11,403 nucleotides of DNA from CAG-103 sp045112425 (lineage in GTDB: Bacteria > Bacillota > Clostridia > Oscillospirales > Oscillospiraceae). Numbering within the stretch: position 1 is the first letter of the stretch; every line of letters starts with the position of its first letter. A program made the position numbers and the translations under genes. Location: contig JBGUHV010000087.1 of NCBI GenBank assembly GCA_045112425.1, positions 1-11,403 of the forward strand, written 5' to 3'. Below are positions 6,754 through 11,403 of the stretch, piece by piece. A model generated the notes under the pieces. That model had not been told where the DNA came from. It made no database searches and saw nothing but the letters and a program-made list of their open reading frames with translations.

Positions 6754-6756
6754 ACA

Positions 6757-6772
6757 GTTAGCATATGATAAC
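6757..6772. promoter_or_regulatory. DtxR-type operator 1 of the DUF2325 operon
   Basis: GTTAGCATATGATAAC matches GTTAGC-N4-GCTAAC with one arm mismatch. It begins 3 bases after the -10, over the transcription start, where a bound dimer would block RNA polymerase. Confidence 0.72.
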
Positions 6773-6807
6773 TCCTACCGAGATCATAGCATTTATTTCA
6801 GCCATTG

Positions 6808-6823
6808 GTTAGCGAAAGCTAAC
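6808..6823. promoter_or_regulatory. DtxR-type operator 2 of the DUF2325 operon
   Basis: GTTAGCGAAAGCTAAC has perfect 6-bp inverted arms, the same arms as at 3225-3240, with a different centre. It lies 51 bp centre to centre from the first operator and just before the AAGGAG ribosome site of the DUF2325 gene. Confidence 0.88.
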
Positions 6824-6843
6824 TTTCAGAAAGGAGCATTTTC

Positions 6844-7122
6844 ATGAGTGTGGTGATTCTGGGCGGCAACGAATGTATGGTGCGCGAATATAAAGAGCTC
6901 TGCAGGGAATACCAATGCAAAGCGAAGGTTTATCCGAAAATGAGCAACGCCATGAAGAACTTAGGCAGTCCGGATCTGCTTGTCATGTTCACCGGCACGA
7001 TGAGCCACAAGATGCTCCGCAGCGCCTTAAACGAGACCAAGGGCACCGGCACGCGCATCGTCCGTTCGCACACGAGCTCCATGGCGGCGCTTCGCAGCAT
7101 CCTGGAGGAACACGCAAGCTAA
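6844..7122 (+). CDS. DUF2325 family protein (92 aa)
   Basis: A small soluble protein that fits the DUF2325 (PF10087) pattern: an N-terminal beta strand with a glycine pair (VVILGGN, 3-9), a central acidic-hydrophobic strand (SPDLLVMFTGTMSHK, 42-56), and a late strand with IVRSHTSSMAAL (72-83). The fold is probably a small Rossmann-like alpha/beta domain. Cys at 11, 20 and 25 might be functional. No biochemical role is established for this family as far as I know. CAGAAAGGAGC lies before the ATG. It leads an operon with DUF3793 and flavodoxin behind two DtxR-type operators, which points to a job in metal limitation or iron-sulfur/flavin electron transfer. That job is an inference from context. 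Confidence 0.88.
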   Translation: MSVVILGGNECMVREYKELCREYQCKAKVYPKMSNAMKNLGSPDLLVMFTGTMSHKMLRSALNETKGTGTRIVRSHTSSMAALRSILEEHAS

Positions 7123-7123
7123 C

Positions 7124-7669
7124 ATGTCTGACGAACTGATTCTCCGGCAGGCCTCGCCCACGCTGGCAGGGCTCAAGACCGGGAGCCTCTTTACCGTGCC
7201 CTACCGCTCCGAGCCGGAGCTGCGCGCCGACGTGGCGGAAATGAACCGCCGCCTCGCGCCGAAGGGCGTGTATCTGCGCGTGCTGCGCGTGCGGCGCCGG
7301 GCGCTGCTCTATCTCTACCGGCCGAGCTACCTCAGCCGCGACTTTTCGCAGGCCGAGGCGGCGGCGCTCCTCCGGCAGTACGGCTATGCCGCGGAGGATT
7401 CGGAGCAGTGCCTCGAGCGGCTCGGCGAGCGGCTTCGCGCCGGCGGCGAGTTTCCGCATGAGATCGGGCTCTTTCTCGGCTATCCCGCCGAGGACGTGCG
7501 CGGCTTCATCGAGGAGAAGGATTCGTTCAAATGTGTCGGCGCGTGGAAGGTCTACGGCGACGCCGAGGCGGCGCAAAAGCGCTTCACCCAGTTTGAAAAA
7601 TGTACTGCCGCCTACTGCAGGCTCTATCGCAGCGGCAGCAGCATCGAACGGCTCACGGTGAAGTCGTGA
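7124..7669 (+). CDS. DUF3793 family protein (181 aa)
   Basis: A soluble protein recognised as DUF3793 (PF12672-like) by three blocks: an N-terminal SPTLAGLKTGSLF (11-23), the hallmark FPHEIGLFLGYPAEDV (110-125) with H112 and E113, and the C-terminal C137-xGAWKVYGD and C160 region (CTAAYC, 160-165). From memory, many relatives carry a Cys near the first block (C[AS]PTLAG), which is absent here. The function is unknown. Members tend to lie beside flavodoxin and iron genes in Firmicutes, as here. The start lies one base after the DUF2325 stop (TAACATG), with GGAGG about 15 bases upstream, so translation is probably coupled. Flavodoxin follows by 22 bases. Confidence 0.9.
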   Translation: MSDELILRQASPTLAGLKTGSLFTVPYRSEPELRADVAEMNRRLAPKGVYLRVLRVRRRALLYLYRPSYLSRDFSQAEAAALLRQYGYAAEDSEQCLERLGERLRAGGEFPHEIGLFLGYPAEDVRGFIEEKDSFKCVGAWKVYGDAEAAQKRFTQFEKCTAAYCRLYRSGSSIERLTVKS

Positions 7670-7691
7670 GCAGGAAAGGAAGGTTCTTATC

Positions 7692-8114
7692 ATGAGTAAA
7701 ATCGCAGTCATTTACTGGTCCGGCACCGGCAACACCGAGGCCATGGCCAAGGCCGTCGCGCAGGGCGCGAGAGGGAAGGGCGCCGCCGCCGAGCTCCTCA
7801 CGCCCGACGCCGTTTCCCCCTCCGCGCTCAGCGCCTATACCGGCGTTGCCCTCGGCTGCCCGGCCATGGGCGCCGAGACGCTCGAGGAGGACGAGTTCGA
7901 GCCCATGTTCCAGTCCGTCAAATCCGCGCTCGCCGGCAAGAAGGTCGCGCTCTTCGGCTCCTACGGCTGGGGCGGCGGCGAATGGATGCAGAACTGGGAG
8001 CAGGACTGCGCCGCCGCCGGCATCAAGCTCGCCTGCGACAGCGTCATCTGCAACGAAGCCCCCGAGGACGACGCCATCGACGCCTGCAAGGCCCTCGGCG
8101 CCGCGCTTGCATAA
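7692..8114 (+). CDS. short-chain flavodoxin (140 aa)
   Basis: A small FMN-binding electron carrier that can replace ferredoxin when iron is scarce. The FMN phosphate loop is SGTGNTE (10-16). The second loop is GCPAMGAETLEEDEFEP (55-71). The third is GSYGWGGGEWM (89-99), whose Trp93 should stack on the flavin. These regions closely resemble the Clostridium beijerinckii flavodoxin as I recall it (AMGDEVLEESEFEP and GSYGWGDGKWM), though the Asp after MG is Ala here, which may change the redox potential. It has no inserted loop, so it is the short-chain type. GGAAAGGAAGG precedes the ATG. It is the last gene of the DtxR-operator-controlled DUF2325 operon, which fits iron-limitation induction. Confidence 0.95.
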   Translation: MSKIAVIYWSGTGNTEAMAKAVAQGARGKGAAAELLTPDAVSPSALSAYTGVALGCPAMGAETLEEDEFEPMFQSVKSALAGKKVALFGSYGWGGGEWMQNWEQDCAAAGIKLACDSVICNEAPEDDAIDACKALGAALA

Positions 8115-8152
8115 ATACGTGTATCACTCCTTCATATCCCTCCCCTGACACC

Positions 8153-8178
8153 GGACGCGGCGCATCTGCACCGCGTCC
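8153..8178 (+). terminator. possible terminator after flavodoxin
   Basis: An 8-bp perfect GC stem (GGACGCGG at 8153-8160 with CCGCGTCC at 8171-8178) encloses a 10-base loop. It lies 39 bases after the flavodoxin stop. Only ATTATTGTG follows, so the U tract is weak. It may terminate inefficiently or be a relic of a repeat. Confidence 0.4.
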
Positions 8179-8225
8179 ATTATTGTGCCCAAAAGGTTTA
8201 CATAATGCGATATCGACGGGAGAGG

Positions 8226-8254
8226 TTGACAGTGAGTAGACTTTATGATACATT
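8226..8254 (+). promoter_or_regulatory. promoter of the transglutaminase-like lipoprotein gene
   Basis: Consensus -35 TTGACA (8226-8231), a 17-base spacer, and -10 TACATT (8249-8254) with an extended TG one base before it. No DtxR-type palindrome is near, so this gene appears to lie outside the local metal regulon. Confidence 0.8.
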
Positions 8255-8299
8255 GCGGTTATCAGCCCCTGCGGCAGAAGGAAAGAAGGAGGGAGCCGG

Positions 8300-9358
8300 A
8301 TGAAGCGCCTGCTGTGCTTGCTGTCCGCCGTGCTGCTGGCACTGCTGCTCTGCGCCTGCGGCGCTTCGGCGACGCCAAGCGAAGAGGCCGACCGCAGCCA
8401 TGATCTCCCATGGCGCGATGCGCTGATCAACCCCAGTCTCCCGGACGGATTCGCCACGCCGGACACGGTCTCCTATCTCTTTGAAGAGGAGAGCGGCCTG
8501 CGCGTTGAAAACGTGAGCTTTGCGGAGATTGCGTCCTACCTGAGCGGCAGGCAGCATCTGCCGAGAACCGATCACTTTGATTCGTTTCTTTCCGACGGCG
8601 TGCGCTCGCTGCTCCCGGCGCTGGACTATGCGCTCTGCCACGGCTGCGGGCGGCTGTGCATTCCGACGACCGCCGTGGAGGGCTCGGAGCTGTTCCACGC
8701 CTCACGCTGGCTGGATATGATTTATCATGTGAAGAACTACGGCGTCACCGGGCGCACGGTTGCGAGCTTCCAAAACCGCGCGGGGGATACGGTGAATTAC
8801 GTCTACATCTCTCTGCTCGGCATGACGGACGGCGCGTTTGAAGACCGCTACCGCGCCGCGCTCGCGGAGGCGGAGCGGATCGTCGCCGCGGTTCCGGAGG
8901 GCGCGGACGAGGTGGAGACCGCGCGGTATCTCTACCGGTACCTGACGGAAAATGTGACGTATGATTTTGCTTACTATGACGATTGGGATATGACGCAGTC
9001 GTGCCTGCTGTACGATGCGCTGGTTGCGCGTTCCACCGTCTGCGCGGGGTATGAAGCGGCGCTCTATACGCTCTTTAACCTCGCGGGCATTGAGTGCTTC
9101 CCCGTCTACGGCAATCTCTATGGCCCGGCCTTCGACCGGCAGGAGGCCATCGAGACCGGCACCGGCCACGCATGGAGCATCGCAAAGCTGAACGGGGAAT
9201 ATTATGAATTTGACCCGACGTGGGATGCCGGCGTGCCGCCGGAGCAATACCGGTTCTTTGCCATCTCCACCGCGGATATGCAGGCATATTATCCCCGCGT
9301 GTACGACGCGATCACGGAGGAATACGCTCCGCCGCGCGTAAAGACGCTGGGATCGTGA
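8300..9358 (+). CDS. lipoprotein with transglutaminase-like domain
   Basis: A 352-residue protein with a lipoprotein signal: MKR, a long hydrophobic stretch, then the lipobox LCAC with lipidated C20. It should be anchored to the outer face of the membrane. Residues about 200-320 form a transglutaminase-like core (papain-like fold) with a complete triad: C248 in STVCAGYEAA, H290 in GTGHAWS and D305 in FDPTWD. Domains of this kind in bacteria are often peptidases or amidases acting at the cell surface. The substrate here is not identifiable. The N-terminal part (21-195) has no motif I recognise, but includes a C113/C116/C120 cluster. GAAGGAGGG lies before the ATG. It is monocistronic by its own promoter, and a small membrane-protein gene follows. 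Confidence 0.9.
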   Translation: MKRLLCLLSAVLLALLLCACGASATPSEEADRSHDLPWRDALINPSLPDGFATPDTVSYLFEEESGLRVENVSFAEIASYLSGRQHLPRTDHFDSFLSDGVRSLLPALDYALCHGCGRLCIPTTAVEGSELFHASRWLDMIYHVKNYGVTGRTVASFQNRAGDTVNYVYISLLGMTDGAFEDRYRAALAEAERIVAAVPEGADEVETARYLYRYLTENVTYDFAYYDDWDMTQSCLLYDALVARSTVCAGYEAALYTLFNLAGIECFPVYGNLYGPAFDRQEAIETGTGHAWSIAKLNGEYYEFDPTWDAGVPPEQYRFFAISTADMQAYYPRVYDAITEEYAPPRVKTLGS

Positions 9359-9359
9359 T

Positions 9360-9389
9360 TTGACAATGCAGCCCTTCATCCCTTATACT
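9360..9389 (+). promoter_or_regulatory. promoter of the small membrane protein gene
   Basis: -35 TTGACA (9360-9365), starting right after the lipoprotein stop, an 18-base spacer, and -10 TATACT (9384-9389). The distance to the ATG at 9413 leaves a short leader of about 17 bases with a GGAAGGGA ribosome site. Confidence 0.75.
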
Positions 9390-9412
9390 GTTCCTGGAAG
9401 GGAAGGGATGTT

Positions 9413-9583
9413 ATGTCCAGACAGATGGTATTCGGCATTTTTCTGCTCCTCATCGGCGCGATCGGTCTCATCGTCGGCCTCGTCACGGGCCACTTTTCCG
9501 ATTCTCCCGGCCAGACGGCGCTCTACATCCTGCCGGTCGTGCTGGGGGTAATCATGCTGATTTTGGATCGCACAAGTAAATAA
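9413..9583 (+). CDS. small two-helix membrane protein (56 aa)
   Basis: A 56-residue open frame with two hydrophobic helices (about residues 5-26 and 37-52) joined by a short polar loop (GHFSDSPGQ), with charged ends (SRQ and DRTSK). I recognise no named family. The gene is supported by its own consensus promoter, the AAGGGA ribosome site, the hydrophobic periodicity and an immediate strong terminator. Function is unknown. A competing frame over the same DNA (9360-9551) gives a Ser/Arg-rich product that does not look real. Confidence 0.72.
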   Translation: MSRQMVFGIFLLLIGAIGLIVGLVTGHFSDSPGQTALYILPVVLGVIMLILDRTSK

Positions 9584-9584
9584 A

Positions 9585-9618
9585 AAAGAACTGCTGCATT
9601 TCGCAGCAGCTCTTTTTT
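9585..9618 (+). terminator. terminator of the small membrane protein gene
   Basis: Stem CTGCTGC (9591-9597) with GCAGCAG (9603-9609), extended by imperfect A/T pairing between the AAAAAAGA and TCTTTTTT flanks. The run of six T at 9613-9618 follows. It begins two bases after the stop codon. Confidence 0.88.
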
Positions 9619-9642
9619 GTCTGTCCTGCGCAGTAAAATGCA

Positions 9643-9773
9643 TGTCATTCTGAGCGGAACGAAGTGGAGTCGAAGAATCTTGGCAGAGCAGTTAGATTCA
9701 CGCTGACGGTTCTGTTTTGCTGCCAAGCCAAGATCCTTCGACTCCGCGCTGCTGCGCTCCGCTCAGGATGACA
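9643..9773. repeat. 131-bp inverted-repeat element (dispersed)
   Basis: The left arm begins TGTCATTCTGAGCGGA and reaches CTTGGC at about 9684. The right arm is its inverted copy, ending TCCGCTCAGGATGACA at 9773, with a small insertion in the right arm (GCGCTGCTGC region). Between the arms lies a further imperfect inverted repeat (GGCAG near 9682 with CTGCC near 9720). No coding frame is visible. It sits between two convergent transcription units. The last 18 bases recur at 1-18, so at least two copies exist. Sequences of this TGTCATyCTGAGCG type are common intergenic palindromes in Clostridia genomes. Confidence 0.8.
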
Positions 9774-9802
9774 AATATTTGATTGCGCATCATCAACATA
9801 GC

Positions 9803-9836
9803 AAAGGGCGTGCATATTACAGCACGCCCTTTTTTG
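9803..9836. terminator. bidirectional terminator between convergent genes
   Basis: An 11-bp perfect stem (AAAGGGCGTGC at 9803-9813 with its complement at 9822-9832) encloses an 8-base loop. A T run continues on the plus side. On the minus strand it directly follows the antiporter stop codon, with a shorter T run (CTTTGC). It probably serves the antiporter gene, and read-through from the left. Confidence 0.8.
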
Positions 9837-9837
9837 C

Positions 9838-10815
9838 TCATGATATAAATTGATACACCGTGAATGCCGCGTAGATGCACAGCAGGAGGATGCCCTGCCA
9901 GCGCTTGAGCTTACCCTTAGCCAGCGCCGGAATGCACAGGATCGCCATGACGAGAAGCATCAGCGGCAGATCGATGACAAGGCTGGAGTTGAGCCCGCCC
10001 GGCAGGAGCTTTTCCGCGGGAAGCGCAAAGGGCGAAATGGTGATCGCGGCGCCGCTCACAAGGACGATGTTAAAGAGGTTCGCGCCGATCACGTTGCCCA
10101 GCGACAGCGCGCCGTGACCCTTCAGGAGGCTGGTGATCGCCGTGATCAGCTCGGGCAGACTGGTGCCGAGCGCGACCATCGTGAGCCCGATGACCGAGTC
10201 GGGCACGCCGAGCGCCGCTGCGATCTTGGTGCCGTTGTCCACCAGAAGCCGCGCGCCGAAGGCAATCGCAACCGCGCCGATGAGCAGCATCAGCAGCTCC
10301 TGCGCCATGGGCTTTTCCGTCTCTCCGGTGTCCTCTTCGCCGCCTTCCTCCGCAAGCTCCGGATGCTTTTTCATTTGCACGACAGTGACGATCATATAGC
10401 ACACGAACACCGCGAGATAGGCGATGCCCATCCACCGCTGAAAGCCGCCAACCGTCCAGGCGATCACGGCATACGAAATTGCGGCGGCAAAGAAGAAGGC
10501 GGTCGGCAGCGAGAATGACTTCGGGTTCACCTTGCCCGGCTTGATCGCCACGGTGAGCGCCGCAATGAGGCTCGTGTTGCAGATGATCGAGCCGATGGCG
10601 TTGCCGTAGCTGATGCCGGCGTTCCCCTCCAGCGCCGCCTGACTCGAGACCATCACCTCCGGCAGCGTCGTGCCGATGGAGACCACGGTCGCGCCGATCA
10701 GAAGCTCGGGCAGATGAAATCTGCGCGCAATGCCGACCGACCCGTCGACGAACCAGTCGCCGCCCTTGATCAGCAGCGCAAATCCCAGCAGAAACAATAA
10801 TACAGGTACCAGCAT
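9838..10815 (-). CDS. CaCA-family cation antiporter (YrbG-like)
   Basis: A 325-residue inner-membrane cation exchanger of the Ca2+:cation antiporter family, with about ten helices in two inverted repeats. The alpha-1 repeat is GATVVSIGTTLPEVMVS (41-57, E53) followed by GNAIGSIICN (71-80). The alpha-2 repeat is GLTMVALGTSLPELITA (210-226, E222) followed by GNVIGANLFN (240-249). An acidic cytosolic loop (about 152-170) separates the halves. The start at 10815 has GAGGAGG 8 bases upstream. A longer in-frame start at 10881 would read through the leader terminator and is rejected. The manganese-type riboswitch in the leader suggests Mn2+ is a real substrate or signal, whereas the family is usually annotated as Na+/Ca2+ exchange. 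Substrate is therefore open. Confidence 0.95.
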   Translation of the reverse strand: MLVPVLLFLLGFALLIKGGDWFVDGSVGIARRFHLPELLIGATVVSIGTTLPEVMVSSQAALEGNAGISYGNAIGSIICNTSLIAALTVAIKPGKVNPKSFSLPTAFFFAAAISYAVIAWTVGGFQRWMGIAYLAVFVCYMIVTVVQMKKHPELAEEGGEEDTGETEKPMAQELLMLLIGAVAIAFGARLLVDNGTKIAAALGVPDSVIGLTMVALGTSLPELITAITSLLKGHGALSLGNVIGANLFNIVLVSGAAITISPFALPAEKLLPGGLNSSLVIDLPLMLLVMAILCIPALAKGKLKRWQGILLLCIYAAFTVYQFIS

Positions 10816-10839
10816 GGTTTTTTCCTCCTCGATGCTAAT

Positions 10840-10888
10840 AAAAAAAGACTTTTGCCGATGGATATGGTGATCCCTCGGCAAAAGTCTT
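10840..10888 (-). terminator. leader terminator (riboswitch expression platform)
   Basis: A 14-bp perfect stem (10845-10858 with 10875-10888) around a 16-base loop. On the minus strand it is followed by seven T (complement of 10840-10846). It lies between the promoter and the antiporter start, so transcription would normally end there. The first strand of the stem, GACTTTTGCC, can instead pair with GGCAAAG-like bases at the 5' end of the aptamer, giving mutually exclusive folds. Confidence 0.9.
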
Positions 10889-10975
10889 GCACTCTTTCAA
10901 CATGGAAACGGGCTCAAAGCCGTGTGTTGACGTCGCCATGTCACGCCCATCGGGCGCGGGCTACTCCCCTTTGCT
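10845..10975 (-). promoter_or_regulatory. yybP-ykoY-type manganese riboswitch
   Basis: Read on the minus strand, the leader starts AGCAAAGGGGAGTAGC (about 10975-10960). A hairpin CGCCC-GAT-GGGCG, a CGTCAACA element (10932-10925) and finally GAGTGCAAGACTTTTGCC follow. These three blocks correspond to the conserved parts of the yybP-ykoY aptamer as I know it: GGGGAGUA loop, the GUCAACA-type loop, and GCAAGACxUUUGCC closing into the expression platform. The family binds Mn2+ and usually turns on exporters by preventing termination. The perfect terminator at 10840-10888 and the downstream cation antiporter fit an ON switch. Confidence 0.85.
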
Positions 10976-10981
10976 GCTGTT

Positions 10982-11010
10982 ATTTTATCCGGAAAAGCCC
11001 GGTCTGTCAA
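10982..11010 (-). promoter_or_regulatory. promoter of the riboswitch-antiporter unit
   Basis: On the minus strand, consensus -35 TTGACA (11010-11005), a 17-base spacer, and -10 TAAAAT (10987-10982). Transcription would begin near 10975, just before the aptamer's GCAAAGGGGAGTA. The -35 starts only 8 bases after the stop of the upstream glycosidase gene. Confidence 0.88.
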
Positions 11011-11018
11011 TGGCGAAA

Positions 11019-11403
11019 TTAAATGTAGAACGTCTCGCCGTCCACCTCGACCTTGTACTGCTTGCCGAAGGCGGTGACGGTCGTCTTCGCGGGGTACTTC
11101 GCCGCGAGCACCTGCTTCAAAACCGCCTGCTGCCGCGCCTGATAGCCGGACACGTCGTCGCTCGTGAACTTCACGCCGCCGAACATGGCATTCAGGCGCG
11201 CGAGCGTCTCGCGCTGCTCCCAGGTGAGCTCGATGTTGTCGTCGCGCAGGAGGAACACGTCCGGATCGTTCCAGAAGGCGCGGCCGTTGAGCTGCCGGCG
11301 GAAGACCGTGTTGCGGAGCGAATTTTTTGTGCTCACGCGCTCGCGGTGAATCAGGCGCATATGCGGCTTGTCGTCCAGATCGAGCCCCACGTCGCAGCCG
11401 ATG
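11019..11403 (-). CDS. GH36-like alpha-galactosidase, C-terminal part (cut by window edge)
   Basis: The last 128 codons of a gene that continues beyond the right edge. The visible stretch begins IGCDVGLDLDDK, then RLIHRERVSTKNSLRNTVFRR and NGRAFWNDPDVFLLRDD. This pattern is typical of the end of the catalytic barrel of GH36/melibiase-type alpha-galactosidases. The Asp in CDV is a candidate for the general acid/base, but I cannot confirm that from this fragment. A C-terminal beta domain ends the protein (FGKQYKVEVDGETFYI). It would cleave alpha-galactosides such as plant oligosaccharides, likely in the cytosol, but signal sequence and nucleophile lie outside the window. No clear terminator follows before the antiporter promoter. 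Confidence 0.82.
   Translation of the reverse strand, partial: IGCDVGLDLDDKPHMRLIHRERVSTKNSLRNTVFRRQLNGRAFWNDPDVFLLRDDNIELTWEQRETLARLNAMFGGVKFTSDDVSGYQARQQAVLKQVLAAKYPAKTTVTAFGKQYKVEVDGETFYI

Noticed and set aside
8115..8225. Possible further operator or RNA in the gap after flavodoxin
   Set aside because: No GTTAGC palindrome and no recognisable riboswitch motif are present. Only one modest hairpin with a weak U tract is visible, listed as a low-confidence terminator.
9360..9551. 63-codon frame starting within the promoter region
   Set aside because: The product is Ser/Arg-rich and starts inside the -35 box of a good promoter. The +2 shifted frame at 9413-9583 has a ribosome site and membrane-protein character.
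10816..10881. Upstream start extending the antiporter by 22 residues
   Set aside because: It lies within the riboswitch terminator stem. The ATG at 10815 has GAGGAGG and starts directly at the first helix.

Overview
The window looks like chromosomal DNA from a GC-rich, strictly anaerobic Clostridia (Oscillospiraceae-like). The grounds are GC-rich codon use, strong AGGAGG ribosome sites, a clostridial-type short flavodoxin, the DUF2325/DUF3793 gene pair and a Feo ferrous-iron system with a small Cys-rich partner. The taxonomic placement is an inference. There are 12 complete protein genes and one partial one. There is no rRNA, tRNA, CRISPR array or insertion sequence with a transposase.

Left half, iron block (about 1-8180). 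On the minus strand are feoA, feoB and a 59-residue FeoB-associated Cys-rich membrane peptide, preceded by a short DtxR-family repressor gene with its own promoter and terminator. Divergent from dtxR, on the plus strand, lies an FtsX/MacB-type ABC exporter (ATPase, permease) followed by a minimal AraC-type regulator. A second plus-strand operon follows: DUF2325, DUF3793, flavodoxin. The feo, ABC and DUF2325 promoters each carry two copies of a 16-bp palindrome, GTTAGC-N4-GCTAAC, starting just downstream of the -10 box. The DtxR-family protein keeps the Met/Cys/Glu/His primary metal ligands known from DtxR/IdeR, so the simplest reading is a local iron regulon: ferrous-iron import, an exporter of unknown substrate, and a flavodoxin operon that could replace ferredoxin when iron is short.

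Right half (about 8180-11403). A lipoprotein with a transglutaminase-like Cys-His-Asp triad and a 56-residue two-helix membrane protein each have a good promoter. A large inverted-repeat element and two hairpin terminators fill the next intergenic space. On the minus strand lies a CaCA-family cation antiporter whose leader strongly resembles a yybP-ykoY manganese riboswitch with a classic terminator. The last gene, cut by the right edge, is the C-terminal part of a GH36-type alpha-galactosidase-like enzyme.

The most interesting points are the repeated paired operator that ties DUF2325-DUF3793-flavodoxin and the ABC-AraC operon to feoAB, the Mn-type riboswitch on a CaCA antiporter, and a repeat element that supplies the last codons and stop of the AraC gene.
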